Assembly (NCBI RefSeq): GCF_003289945.1
Contig: NZ_QMBP01000011.1
Location: forward strand, 62,001-126,000
DNA length: 64,000 bases
Reading direction: 5' to 3'
Source of the DNA: Mesorhizobium hawassense
GTDB lineage: Bacteria > Pseudomonadota > Alphaproteobacteria > Rhizobiales > Rhizobiaceae
Below, in pieces: positions 53,021 to 61,329 of this stretch. The notes under the pieces were generated by a model. The model saw nothing but the letters and a program-made list of their open reading frames with translations, was not told the DNA's origin and ran no database searches. The translations under genes and the position numbers were made by a program. Position 1 is the stretch's first letter, and each line of letters opens with the position of its first letter.

Positions 53021-53814
53021 TGCTGGTCGACAGCCATTGCCATCTCGACTTTCCGGACTTCGCCGAGGAGCGGGCGGCTATCGTCGCCCGCGCCCGCGCC
53101 GCAGGGATCGGCCGCATGGTGACGATCTCAACGCGCGTGAAGCGCTTTCAGCAAATACTTGAAATCGCTGAAACTTTCGAGGAAGTCTATTGCTCGGTCG
53201 GCACCCATCCGCACAATGCCGCCGAAGAACTCGACGTCACCGCCGACGAGCTGGTGCGGCTTTCCGGCCATCCAAAAGTGGTGGCGATCGGCGAGGCCGG
53301 GCTGGATTACTATTATGACAAGGCGCCGCGCGATGCGCAGGCGCAAGGCTTTCGCACCCATATCGCCGCCGCGCGCCGGACTGGCCTGCCGCTGGTCATC
53401 CATTCGCGCGACGCCGACGACGACATGGCGGCGATCCTCGAGGACGAGACAGGGAAGGGCGCCTTCCCTTTCATTCTGCACTGTTTTTCGTCCGGGCGCA
53501 GGCTGGCCGAAGTCGGCGTGGCGCTGGGCGGCTATGTCTCCTTCTCAGGCATCCTGACCTTCAAGAACTCGACCGAATTGCGCGCCGTCGCCGCCGACGT
53601 CCCGCGCGACCGGCTGCTGGTCGAGACGGATGCGCCCTACCTCGCGCCAATCCCGTATCGGGGAAAACGCAACGAACCGGCCTATGTGGCGAACACGGCG
53701 AAGGTGCTTGCCGAGACTATCGGCGTCAGCGAGGCTGAAATCGCCGATATCACCACCGGGAACTTCTTTCGGTTGTTTACCAAGATGCCGCGTCCGGACA
53801 TGGCGGCAGGCTGA
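53020..53814 (+). CDS. TatD-family metal-dependent hydrolase
   Basis: A 264-residue protein: VDSHCHLDFPDFAEE (HxH metal ligands) at the N-terminus, SVGTHPHNAAEE, AIGEAGLDYYYDKAPRDAQAQGF, PLVIHSRDAD, ILHCFSSGRRLAEV, LLVETDAPYLAPIPYRGKRNEPAYV. Members have Mg2+-dependent 3'-5' DNase activity. It starts on the last base of metG and is followed 3 nt later by the MBL gene. Confidence 0.92.
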   Translation: MLVDSHCHLDFPDFAEERAAIVARARAAGIGRMVTISTRVKRFQQILEIAETFEEVYCSVGTHPHNAAEELDVTADELVRLSGHPKVVAIGEAGLDYYYDKAPRDAQAQGFRTHIAAARRTGLPLVIHSRDADDDMAAILEDETGKGAFPFILHCFSSGRRLAEVGVALGGYVSFSGILTFKNSTELRAVAADVPRDRLLVETDAPYLAPIPYRGKRNEPAYVANTAKVLAETIGVSEAEIADITTGNFFRLFTKMPRPDMAAG

Positions 53815-53817
53815 GAC

Positions 53818-54639
53818 ATGGGCGACCGGCTGCGCTTTACCGTTCTTGGCTGCGGCTCGTCGCCAGGCACGCCGCGCATCACCGGTGACTGGGGCAATTG
53901 CGACCCCGCGAATCCAAAGAACCGGCGCATGCGCACCGCCGCCCTGGTCGAGCGGATTGCCGCCAATGGCGCGCGCACCACGGTCGTCATCGACACCGGG
54001 CCGGATTTCCGCGAGCAGATGCTGATGGCTTCGGTCAGGCGGATTGACGCCGTCGTCTATACCCATCCGCATGCCGACCATATCCACGGCATCGACGATC
54101 TGCGCGGCTACGTGCACGACCAGCGGCATCGGATCGACATCCATGCCGATGAGCCGACGATGCGCCGGATGCGCGAGGCGTTCGGCTATTGCTTCGAGAC
54201 GCCGCCCGGCAGCTCGTATCCGCCGATCGTCAAGGCTCACATCATCGATCACGCGATACCGGTGGTGATCGAGGGCGAGGGGGGCGCCCTCACCCTCGAG
54301 CCGCTGCCGCAGTTCCATGGCGAGATCATTTCACTGGGTTTCCGGATCGGCGGGCTTGCCTATTGCCCCGACATCAGCGGCTTCCCAGACGCCACCGCCG
54401 AGCGCTTGCGCGGCCTCGACATGCTGGTGATCGACGCGCTGCAGCACAACACGCATCCCAGTCATCTGTCACTCGGCCAGGCGCTGGGCTGGATCGAGAA
54501 ACTGGCGCCGGCCAAGGCCGTGCTGACGCACATGCATGTGCCGCTGGACTATGCCGCGGTGATGGCCGAGACCCCGGAGCACGTGGTGCCGGCTTATGAC
54601 GGCATGGTGATCGAAATCCCTTACGAGTCAGCGCGATAG
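53818..54639 (+). CDS. MBL-fold metallohydrolase, PhnP-like
   Basis: A 273-residue protein: GCGSSPGTPRITGDWGNCDP at the start, VIDTGPDFREQML, YTHPHADHIHGIDDLR (HxHxDH), a catalytic-region QFHGEIISLGFRIGGLAYCPDISGFPD, and a conserved C-terminal ALQHNTHPSHLSLGQAL and LTHMHVPLDYA. This is the PhnP/lipoate-type MBL group adjacent to tatD in many alphaproteobacteria; activity on cyclic nucleotide or phosphodiester substrates is inferred. It is the last gene of the tmk operon. Confidence 0.88.
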   Translation: MGDRLRFTVLGCGSSPGTPRITGDWGNCDPANPKNRRMRTAALVERIAANGARTTVVIDTGPDFREQMLMASVRRIDAVVYTHPHADHIHGIDDLRGYVHDQRHRIDIHADEPTMRRMREAFGYCFETPPGSSYPPIVKAHIIDHAIPVVIEGEGGALTLEPLPQFHGEIISLGFRIGGLAYCPDISGFPDATAERLRGLDMLVIDALQHNTHPSHLSLGQALGWIEKLAPAKAVLTHMHVPLDYAAVMAETPEHVVPAYDGMVIEIPYESAR

Positions 54640-54836
54640 CGACGACTGCTTAGTTGGCGTTGCAGCTCGTCTCTCGTGGTGTTCAGCCATGATCCGAATT
54701 CTGGAATCGCTACATAGAGCGATTCACGGAGTTCGCAATCAGCGGTGAAAGCCATGGCAATTACCGGGTCTGTGCCTGATACGAGAGTTCCATAATCTAT
54801 CTTATGCGACTTACGGATGCCGGTTAGATGCGACAC
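54621..54836 (-). CDS. Doubtful small ORF
   Basis: A 71-residue ORF starting at GTG 54836 (MSHLTGIRKSHKIDYG) and ending inside the 3' end of the MBL gene (19-nt overlap). Composition is less GC-driven than shadow ORFs here and it has reasonable secondary structure, but no domain and a GGGAA too close to the start. It may be a real hypothetical gene; support is weak. Confidence 0.28.
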   Translation of the reverse strand: MSHLTGIRKSHKIDYGTLVSGTDPVIAMAFTADCELRESLYVAIPEFGSWLNTTRDELQRQLSSRRYRADS

Positions 54837-54926
54837 TTCCCGCTTACATGAAGCTGGGACCGAAGGTATGTCAGCCGCAAGTAGGTCGAATGCCGCTCCA
54901 CGCCCTCTCTTGATCGAGGCGGTGGG

Positions 54927-55070
54927 TTATTGGCGTTTGAGACCCTGGACTGATTTCACCTTCCAAACAATCCATCGAATGGAATACGCCAGCCATGATC
55001 CAACCCATTTGTTGACAGGATTGGCCATGAGCCCGAGGTCTTCTCTTTTAGGAGGCTCGTCAGTCATCAT
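54927..55070 (-). CDS. Small ORF, 47 residues, unknown
   Basis: ATG 55070 with GGAAGG about 5 nt upstream starts MMTDEPPKREDLGLMANPVN, followed by KWVGSWLAYSIRWIVWKVKS and a short basic tail, stop at 54927. The acidic/proline head plus Trp-rich amphipathic segment looks like a real small membrane-associated protein, not a frame shadow. No family is recognised. Confidence 0.4.
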   Translation of the reverse strand: MMTDEPPKREDLGLMANPVNKWVGSWLAYSIRWIVWKVKSVQGLKRQ

Positions 55071-55158
55071 TTATGCCTTCCAGAGCATTGCCCGCTCGGC
55101 CCGCGCGAGGCCGCGTCTCCAACTTGGCACAATCACCGGCTACCCTTGCACGCGGCTG

Positions 55159-55488
55159 TTATCCCTCAAAATAGTCAAGAACGCCACTGAAGGCAGCTGC
55201 GATTGCAACAGCATGCACGAGAATGAGCGCCAGGCATCTGGTGCGGCTGCCTGGGGCAACGAATGCCCCATAGGCAGGAAACTGAACCAGGGCCAACCCC
55301 ACGGACAAGCCGGTGATAGTTTTATTGGTCATTAGCGTCGCCAACGTGGGTATCGGATAGAGAACGCGCGCCAGCACGTAGTCGCCATGCCCGGATCCGG
55401 CCGAGAATAGTGCCAGCAGCAGCGCGATCGGCGTAGCGCACAGGCCGACAAGAAGCCCCATGCGCAACGAGAACTTTGGCAGCGTCAT
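55159..55488 (-). CDS. Small membrane protein, unknown function
   Basis: A 109-residue protein with three or four hydrophobic helices (MTLPKFSLRMGLLVGLCATPIALLLALFS; then a VLYPIPTLATLM segment; LSVGLALVQFPAYGAFV; and LALILVHAVAIAAAFSG), ending YFEG. GGAGG lies directly before ATG 55488; ATG 55461 is an alternative. It belongs to a short patch of unrecognised genes between the MBL and nudI genes. Confidence 0.55.
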   Translation of the reverse strand: MTLPKFSLRMGLLVGLCATPIALLLALFSAGSGHGDYVLARVLYPIPTLATLMTNKTITGLSVGLALVQFPAYGAFVAPGSRTRCLALILVHAVAIAAAFSGVLDYFEG

Positions 55489-55530
55489 TCCTCCAGGAGC
55501 ACTAAATGAGCCACCCTTTCACAATCAGGC

Positions 55531-55956
55531 CTAGATCAGGCCTTTTGCCGCCAGGGTTATCCTCGTAGCCGCGTTCAGGTCATAGGAAGCGAACTCGCCT
55601 GCCCGGATCCAGGCGTGATCCTCGAACTCATCGTTGAGTTCGACCATCCGATTGGCGGCGCGGCAATCGAAGATGAGGTAGATCATGTAGATTTCCTCGG
55701 TCGACCCATCGGCATAGGTCTTGACCCGGATATCGTCGCGAAATGTCCAGGGGGTTGCCTGCACGATCTCCAGCTTCTCACTGAGCTCTTCACGGATCTC
55801 CCGGCGAAGCGCCTCTTCGATCTTCTCCCCGGCTTCCATTCCGCCACCGGACAAAGCCCATTGACCGGGGAAAACGCCTCGGTCACTCGGCATCTTGCAA
55901 AGCAGATAGGCGCCATCGTTCTCGATAAGCGGACAGACGATGACCCTCTGCTTCAT
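55531..55956 (-). CDS. nudI: Nucleoside triphosphatase NudI-like Nudix hydrolase
   Basis: A 141-residue protein, equal in length to E. coli NudI and close to it throughout: VIVCPLIENDGAYLLCKM at the start, FPGQWALSGGGMEAGEKIEEALRREIREELSEKLE (Nudix box, with Ser where the consensus has Gly after REIREE), WTFRDDIRVKTYADG and EEIYMIYLIFDC. It hydrolyses pyrimidine deoxynucleoside triphosphates in the family. ATG 55956 with GGGGGAA upstream is chosen over ATG 55989. Confidence 0.88.
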   Translation of the reverse strand: MKQRVIVCPLIENDGAYLLCKMPSDRGVFPGQWALSGGGMEAGEKIEEALRREIREELSEKLEIVQATPWTFRDDIRVKTYADGSTEEIYMIYLIFDCRAANRMVELNDEFEDHAWIRAGEFASYDLNAATRITLAAKGLI

Positions 55957-56054
55957 TGCGTTCCCCCGGAATTTCTGACGATCAGCCACTGTAGCAACGA
56001 CAATGGCGCAGTCTCAAGCTAGCCCGCCGTTCCGCCATAATTTTCGCTGGCCGA

Positions 56055-56618
56055 TTACTGCAGATCCGACAGCTCATCATCGAGGATCAGCGCCTGCCTG
56101 GCCGTCGCGTCGAGCACGCAGCTGACGATGATGTTGTTCTGGCGGTCGGTGTTGACGGTTTCGGCGGATCCCTCGGCCGCGCATCGCGCATCGCGGAAGC
56201 CGATCCAGGCGCGCTGCATCTTGCGATAGCCGTCCTTCGCCTTGGGCGCGGCCTTGGCCAGCAGCGCCGCATAGGTCGTGTTGAGACGGTCTTCCCACAC
56301 AGCGACCTCGCGGTTGGCGCAGTCGATCAATCCGAGCTGTGACTGGCCGTCGTCGCTCTCGAAAGAGCACAGCTCGGTCACGTAGTTGATGCACGAAGCA
56401 GGCTCGTGTCCGGCGAGCTTGACTATGTTGTCGATATGGATGGCCGGCGTCGGTGTATCGTTCACACCGGGAACGTCGCCGGGAAAATCGCTGACATATT
56501 TCAGGCATTCGGCGAGCGCCGCCTTGTCCGAAGCGCGGACTTTCTCTTCGGCCGCAGCGGGCGATAGAGTGGCAAGGAGCAGACCGCAGCCCGCCAACAT
56601 CAGAATGCTCTTCATCAT
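56055..56618 (-). CDS. LprI/DUF1311-family exported protein
   Basis: A 187-residue protein with a signal peptide (MMKSILMLAGCGLLLATLSPAAA). The C-terminal half shows the LprI-N (DUF1311) pattern: CANREVAVWEDRLNTTYAALLAKA, then YRKMQRAWIGFRDARCAAE and SCVLDATARQALILDD. Members resemble lysozyme inhibitors or stress lipoproteins. Paired cysteines suggest disulfides. Function in this organism unknown. Confidence 0.82.
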   Translation of the reverse strand: MMKSILMLAGCGLLLATLSPAAAEEKVRASDKAALAECLKYVSDFPGDVPGVNDTPTPAIHIDNIVKLAGHEPASCINYVTELCSFESDDGQSQLGLIDCANREVAVWEDRLNTTYAALLAKAAPKAKDGYRKMQRAWIGFRDARCAAEGSAETVNTDRQNNIIVSCVLDATARQALILDDELSDLQ

Positions 56619-56732
56619 TGCAGCCCTATCTGATCCCCGAAATGGCAATTGTCGCAAAACTCCGAGGCGAAGCAACTACCCTGCTCCAAGCCGTTCCATC
56701 TGTGGGACACAACACAATGAAAGGACAAGGAC

Positions 56733-57650
56733 GTGAATGCCAGGCCTGCTTTCCTCGGCTTTCCCGATCGCTTCGCCGACGGGCACACGCCGCGCGCGGT
56801 GATCTTCGGCGCCGGTCACGGCACCACCTATCCGGGCCAGGACAGCGGCGCTTATGTCCTGGCCGCCAATGCCATCCGAGCCGCAAGCCAGGACGACGCC
56901 CCGTTGGTCGAGCATTGGGATTTCGACCTCGGCGGTCCGCTGTTCGACGGCGAACCGACCTGCTGCGTCGACCTCGGCGACATCTCGACCGTCATGCATG
57001 ACAATGCCGGCAACCGAGCCCGCATCGAGGCGAAAACACGCGAGATCCTGTCATTGCCGGCCGTACCGATCCTGCTCGGCGGCGATGATTCCATCGTCAT
57101 TCCGTTCCTTGCAGGCTTTGCCGATCACGGCCCGATCTGGATCCTGCAGGTTGACGCCCATATCGACTGGCGTGACGAGGTGCATGGCGAACGCCACGGC
57201 TATTCGAGCCCGATGCGGCGGGCGAGCGAGATGCCGCATGTCGCCGGCATGGTGCAGGTCGGCCTGCGCAGCGTCGGCAGTGCGCGCATCGCCGAAATCG
57301 AAGCCGCGCAGCTCTATGGCAGCCGCTTCGTGACCGCGCGCGAGGTACACGATCAAGGCGTGGATGCCGCGCTTCGGCATATTCCGCAAGGCGCGCAGGT
57401 CGTCGTCACCCTCGACTGCGATGGCCTCGATCCCTCTTTTATGCCGGGCGTGGCGGCGCGTACGCCCGGCGGCCTCACCTACACGCAGGCGATCGACCTG
57501 ATCGCCGGTCTGGGCACGCGAGCCAGGATCGCCGGTTTCGATCTGGTCGAGTTCTATCCGCCCGCCGATATAGACGGCCTCTCCGCCCTCACCGCTTCGC
57601 GCCTTCTCGTCAATGCGATCGGCGCCATCGTCCGGCAGCCAAGCCCCTGA
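56733..57650 (+). CDS. Ureohydrolase (agmatinase/arginase) family protein with altered metal ligand
   Basis: A 305-residue protein. The ureohydrolase signature is present but modified: LLGGDDSIVIPFLAG has Asp119 where the family has His (GGDHS). DAHIDWRDEV (Asp141, His143, Asp145) and TLDCDGLDPSFMPGV (Asp228, Asp230) are intact, so five of six metal-ligand positions are kept. Agmatinase or guanidino-acid hydrolase activity is likely, the exact substrate open. Starts at GTG 56733 (MNARPAFLG); AAGGACAAGG lies just upstream. Confidence 0.85.
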   Translation: MNARPAFLGFPDRFADGHTPRAVIFGAGHGTTYPGQDSGAYVLAANAIRAASQDDAPLVEHWDFDLGGPLFDGEPTCCVDLGDISTVMHDNAGNRARIEAKTREILSLPAVPILLGGDDSIVIPFLAGFADHGPIWILQVDAHIDWRDEVHGERHGYSSPMRRASEMPHVAGMVQVGLRSVGSARIAEIEAAQLYGSRFVTAREVHDQGVDAALRHIPQGAQVVVTLDCDGLDPSFMPGVAARTPGGLTYTQAIDLIAGLGTRARIAGFDLVEFYPPADIDGLSALTASRLLVNAIGAIVRQPSP

Positions 57651-57707
57651 AAGACGACCAGCCACGGTCCGGGTGATCGCCTTTCCACGGCAGCAGAGAA
57701 ACCGGCG

Positions 57708-58118
57708 CTAGAAGAATCCTTCGAGAAACGCCGCCGCCGCGTCGGAAATGCCGACGATCTTGTTCGTCGCCTGCCGGTAGAACTTGAAGTTGAGCTCGGT
57801 CTCGGGCCGGCCGTCCTTCCAATCCTTGAAGCGCTTGAGCTCGCCGCGGCCCAGTCGCTTCGTCGCCAAGGCGGTGTGACGGACGGCGATGCTGACGCGC
57901 GGCGTCTGCCGTTCGAGATCGGGGCGCTTCGGGATGGATTCGGAGGAGGTCACGACGCCTCGCGCGACAAGCCCCTGCCCGCCTTCGTTCTCGCTGGCGA
58001 AGAGGAAGACGACATCGCCTTCGGCGATGTTCTTGCCGCCATACATGGTCTTCTGGCCGGCGAAATTGAACGTCTCCGCCCGCGGATCCTCGATCTCGGC
58101 CTTGATGGCGTATGCCAT
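57708..58118 (-). CDS. Conserved hypothetical protein (EVE/PUA-like?)
   Basis: A 136-residue protein: MAYAIKAEIEDPRAETFNFAGQKTMYGG, then EGDVVFLFASENEGGQGLVARGVV and a C-terminal helix. The middle strand-turn-strand layout resembles EVE/PUA-type folds, but this is a weak resemblance. It starts 2 nt before the aldose-epimerase gene's stop in the same direction, so both are cotranscribed. Confidence 0.65.
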   Translation of the reverse strand: MAYAIKAEIEDPRAETFNFAGQKTMYGGKNIAEGDVVFLFASENEGGQGLVARGVVTSSESIPKRPDLERQTPRVSIAVRHTALATKRLGRGELKRFKDWKDGRPETELNFKFYRQATNKIVGISDAAAAFLEGFF

Positions 58119-58120
58119 GC

Positions 58121-58996
58121 TTATGGTTCCCGGCTGAGATCGATCCGGTAGCTCACCACCCGCCGGGCGCCCGGCTCGATCAGCATGACGCCTGGTTTGT
58201 CAGCAAATTCATCGTCGAAATCGACGGGACTAGCGATGCCGTGCCAGGGCTCGATGCACAGGAACGGCGCGCCGCCGGGCTTGCACCAGATGCCCAGTTC
58301 GTTGAAACCCTGCCAGGACATCTCGATCGCCGGGCCTTGCCTTGCGGCATAGCGCACGCTGGTGCTGGCCGGCCGGTCGAGGATGACGGCGTCGTCGTCG
58401 AACAGTTTTTCGGAAAGCGGCAGCGTCCTTCCCTCGATGGGCGTCGGTCGCGGGGCCGGCAACAGCAGGCCGTCCTTCAGGCGCCGGACCGGCGCAGGCT
58501 CGTTGTCGGCAAATGTCAGCCGGTAGGCTTCCTTGGGCAGTTCCGGCAGCAGCGGCCAGTTGAACGCCGGATGCGCGCCGATCGAGGCCGGCAGCAGTTC
58601 GTCGCCTGTGTTGGCGATCTCGAAGGTCACGCCGAGTTGGCGGGGCTTCAGCTCGTAACCGATGGCGAGGCGAAAGGCGAACGGGTAATGCGTCCGCGTC
58701 TCGGCATCATCCGTCAGGACCAATGTGCAGGAGGTCGGCCCCTGCTCCGCCCAGGCAAAGAGCCGGTCGCGGGCAAAGCCGTGCTGCGTCATCGGATAGG
58801 TTTGGCCGCGATGGCGCAGTTGATCGCCCTTCAGCCGGCCGACGATCGGAAACAGAACCGGCGAGTGGCGGCGCCAGGCAGGCCCCGCCTGCCACAGAAG
58901 CTCGATGCCGTCGGCGTCGCGCAGCGAGACCAGTTCGGCCCCCTGCCCGACGATGGTCGCCGAAATACCGTCAGCGTGAAGCGTCAGCTGTTCCAT
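58121..58996 (-). CDS. Aldose 1-epimerase family protein
   Basis: A 291-residue galactose-mutarotase-like protein. VLFPIVGRLKGDQLRHRGQTYPMTQHGFARDRLF holds the catalytic-region His pair (QHGFAR), GAHPAFNWPL a further His, and APFLCIEPWHGIASPV the C-terminal Glu/His region. Overall resembles LacX-type members rather than GalM. Substrate unknown. Confidence 0.87.
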   Translation of the reverse strand: MEQLTLHADGISATIVGQGAELVSLRDADGIELLWQAGPAWRRHSPVLFPIVGRLKGDQLRHRGQTYPMTQHGFARDRLFAWAEQGPTSCTLVLTDDAETRTHYPFAFRLAIGYELKPRQLGVTFEIANTGDELLPASIGAHPAFNWPLLPELPKEAYRLTFADNEPAPVRRLKDGLLLPAPRPTPIEGRTLPLSEKLFDDDAVILDRPASTSVRYAARQGPAIEMSWQGFNELGIWCKPGGAPFLCIEPWHGIASPVDFDDEFADKPGVMLIEPGARRVVSYRIDLSREP

Positions 58997-59100
58997 TACG
59001 TCCTCGCGGCTGGCTGGTGTGGACGACAGGCTAGCAAAAGGCCGAGCGAGAACTCAAGAGCGGCTGTCATGCCGAGTCTCGCGCCTGGGGCCGCCCCAGC

Positions 59101-59134
59101 CCAAACAAAATGGCCGGAGGTTTCCCTCCGGCCA
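59101..59134 (-). terminator. Terminator of the Bax-inhibitor-1-like gene
   Basis: Stem TGGCCGGAGG (59111-59120) and CCTCCGGCCA (59125-59134), 4-nt loop; on the minus strand it is followed by TTTTGTTTGG. It lies just after the 59169 stop. Confidence 0.88.
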
Positions 59135-59168
59135 GCCGAGGTCAGCAGTGTTGCCTGCCACGGTCCGG

Positions 59169-59885
59169 CTATTCGCGCTCACCGGTGAAATTCAAGAGCA
59201 GCTGGAAGATGTTGATGAAGTTCAGATAAAGCGAGAAGGCGCCGAAGACGGCGAGCTTCTGCTGCGATTCGGCATCGAAGTTCTCGGCATACTGTTCCTT
59301 GATCGTCTGCGTGTCCCAGGCGGTGAGCCCGACGAAGACGGCGATGCCGATCACCGAGATCGCGAACTGCAGAGCGGTCGAGCCGAGGAACAGGTTGACA
59401 AGGCTGGCGATCACCACGCCGATCAGGCCCATGATCAGGAAGGACGAGAACTGCGTCAGGTCGCGCCTGGTCGTGTAGCCGTAAAGGCTGGTGGCGCCGA
59501 ACATCGTGGCGGCGATGAAGAAGGTGCGCGCGATGCTGGTCGAGGTGAAGACCAGGAACACGGAGGCCAGCGACAGGCCCATCACGGCGCAGAAGGCCCA
59601 GAACATCGTCTGGGCGCCCGAGGCGGACATGGTCTGCATCTTGAACGAGAAGATCATGACGAAGGCGAGCGGCGCCAGCATCACCACCCATTTCAGCGGG
59701 CTGGAGAAGATCGGCACGTAGAGCGCCGGCGTCGAGGCTACGAAGAAGGCGACGAGGCCGGTGACGACCAGACCGAGGCCCATATAGTTGTAGACGCGCA
59801 GCATGTGCTTGCGCAGGCCCTCGTCATAGACGGCTCCGGCCTGGGCGCCGGTGCCCATTCGGTATCCCGGATTGGGGCTGTTCAT
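59169..59885 (-). CDS. Bax inhibitor-1/YccA family membrane protein
   Basis: A 238-residue protein with seven helices. After a short cytosolic head (MNSPNPGYRMGTGAQAGAVYDEGLRKHML) come the BI-1 helices, including VYNYMGLGLVVTGLVAF, the FFIAATMFGATSLYGYTTRRDL motif and the C-terminal VGLTAWDTQTIKEQYAENFDA, with the aspartates implicated in Ca2+/pH gating of the family (YetJ-like). A stress-related channel or FtsH modulator in other bacteria. Terminator follows. Confidence 0.9.
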   Translation of the reverse strand: MNSPNPGYRMGTGAQAGAVYDEGLRKHMLRVYNYMGLGLVVTGLVAFFVASTPALYVPIFSSPLKWVVMLAPLAFVMIFSFKMQTMSASGAQTMFWAFCAVMGLSLASVFLVFTSTSIARTFFIAATMFGATSLYGYTTRRDLTQFSSFLIMGLIGVVIASLVNLFLGSTALQFAISVIGIAVFVGLTAWDTQTIKEQYAENFDAESQQKLAVFGAFSLYLNFINIFQLLLNFTGERE

Positions 59886-59909
59886 GTGATGCTCCTTCGT
59901 TGGAAATTC

Positions 59910-60683
59910 TCAGTAGAGAGTTTTTGCGAGTTTTTCGGCGGCACGGTCGAGATTGCCGGCCTCGCCGCGTCCGACCACCGCATAGGCAACCTCGCCGATC
60001 TGGAAATAGGCGGTCGAAATGTCATCGGAGGGCGCGATGGTCGGCTTCACGACGTCGAACGTGCCCGGCCTGATGGCGAACAGCGAGACAAGACCGAGGT
60101 CGCTGGTCTCGACCGCCACTTCGACGCTTGGCCCGAACTGCGAGGGATAGACCTGGACGTCGCGGATCTTCCAATCGTCCGGCAGTGACGGCATGACGAT
60201 TGCCGTGGCGGCGCGGATCTCGTCGGCATCGTAGCCCGGCGCTTCCTTCTGCGACGGCATCGTCTCGCGCACCAAGGTCGTGCGGTGCGCCCTGACGGCA
60301 TCCTCGACATACGCCGGCGGCTGCGTCGAGGCGACCACCTTGGTCACCGCGAGCGGACCGAATATGCCATTGGCCAGCCAGCCGGCCGCGACCAGCACGG
60401 CCGCAGCAGCGGCGCGCTGCAGCACCGCAAGCATACGCCCCCTGGCGAGCGCTCTTTCCAGCCGCCGCGCCGCTTCGGTCGTGGCCGGGCGCGCCATGCC
60501 GACGGGGCCGGCAAGCGCAACGCGCAGTTCGTCGCGCGTCCTCAGATCGGACATCACGCGCGCCGCCACTTCCGGACGTGCCGAGAGGAACGCCTCGACC
60601 TCGATGCGGCGGGCGACATCCAGCTGATCGTCGACATAGGCGTCGAGATCGGCATCGGTAACGGGGTCGACGATGGCGGTCAT
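59910..60683 (-). CDS. Anti-sigma factor, membrane-anchored
   Basis: A 257-residue protein: N-terminal acidic helical segment (VTDADLDAYVDDQLDVARRIEVEAFL) resembling anti-sigma RsiW/ChrR-type zinc-finger-less domains, a single transmembrane helix (about 87-110: VLQRAAAAAVLVAAGWLANGIF), and a periplasmic C-terminal half. Overlaps the sigma gene by 4 nt (ATGA), the usual coupling of sigma and anti-sigma. Signal sensed is unknown. Confidence 0.85.
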   Translation of the reverse strand: MTAIVDPVTDADLDAYVDDQLDVARRIEVEAFLSARPEVAARVMSDLRTRDELRVALAGPVGMARPATTEAARRLERALARGRMLAVLQRAAAAAVLVAAGWLANGIFGPLAVTKVVASTQPPAYVEDAVRAHRTTLVRETMPSQKEAPGYDADEIRAATAIVMPSLPDDWKIRDVQVYPSQFGPSVEVAVETSDLGLVSLFAIRPGTFDVVKPTIAPSDDISTAYFQIGEVAYAVVGRGEAGNLDRAAEKLAKTLY

Positions 60684-61213
60684 TGATCGTCTCCCACGAT
60701 CCTGAGATGAGGCCTGGCCTTCTGCGGCGCGCCCTCCTCCATCTCGCGCAGCGCTGCACGCGCGCGGCCGATGCGCGACATCAAGGTTCCGAGCGGCACG
60801 CCGATGACTTCGGCGGCCTGCTGATAGGAAAGCCCCTCGATGGCGACCAGATGCAGGGCGGAGCGCTGCTCCTCGGGGAGCGAAAGAAACGCCTCGCGGA
60901 CCTGCGACAGGCGCACCGAATGGTCCTGCGAGGCCGGGATGCTCTGGTCGGCGACAAGGCCGGCCCGTTCGATGCGCGCCGCCTCGGAGCGACGCGAGCG
61001 CATGCGGTCGATGAAGATGTTGTGCACGATCGCCAGCAGCCAGGCGCGCAGATTGCCGCCCGAGCGAAAGGTCGAGCGCCGCTCATAGGCGCGCACCAGC
61101 GCGTCATGGACGAGATCCTCGGCGTCGGTGCTGTCGCGCGTCAGCGAGCGCGCGTAACGCCGCAGTGACCCCAACTGCCCAACAATATCGAAGCGTGCCA
61201 TCGACCGTTTCAT
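60680..61213 (-). CDS. ECF-type RNA polymerase sigma factor
   Basis: A 177-residue sigma-70-family protein: region 2 with RRYARSLTRDSTDAEDLVHDALVRAYERR and LRAWLLAIVHNIFIDRMRSRR (about 15-78), then region 4 with LPEEQRSALHLVAIEGLSYQQAAEVIGVPLGTLMSRIGRARAALRE, the helix-turn-helix. Controlled by the adjacent anti-sigma. ATG 61213 has CAGGG upstream; GTG 61231 is an in-frame alternative. Divergent from the aminotransferase gene, with an inverted repeat between. Confidence 0.9.
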   Translation of the reverse strand: MKRSMARFDIVGQLGSLRRYARSLTRDSTDAEDLVHDALVRAYERRSTFRSGGNLRAWLLAIVHNIFIDRMRSRRSEAARIERAGLVADQSIPASQDHSVRLSQVREAFLSLPEEQRSALHLVAIEGLSYQQAAEVIGVPLGTLMSRIGRARAALREMEEGAPQKARPHLRIVGDDQ

Positions 61214-61234
61214 GCCCTGTTTACGGAGCACGTA

Positions 61235-61248
61235 GGGATTTTAATCCC
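61235..61248. promoter_or_regulatory. Inverted repeat GGGATT-TT-AATCCC
   Basis: A perfect 6-bp arm repeat 22 nt upstream of the sigma gene start and 82 nt from the aminotransferase start, in the divergent promoter region. It may be an operator, or part of an autoregulatory ECF promoter; neither is proved. Confidence 0.35.
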
Positions 61249-61329
61249 CTGCCCGGCATTTTCTTTTACGTGTCGCTGGCGCGGCGGGACCGATTTGCGT
61301 ATCACTCCGCCGCCACTGGAGTCCTATCG

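Noticed and set aside
54817..55335. 172-residue plus-strand frame
   Set aside because: Overlaps two better minus-strand small genes, with poor start context and shadow-like composition.
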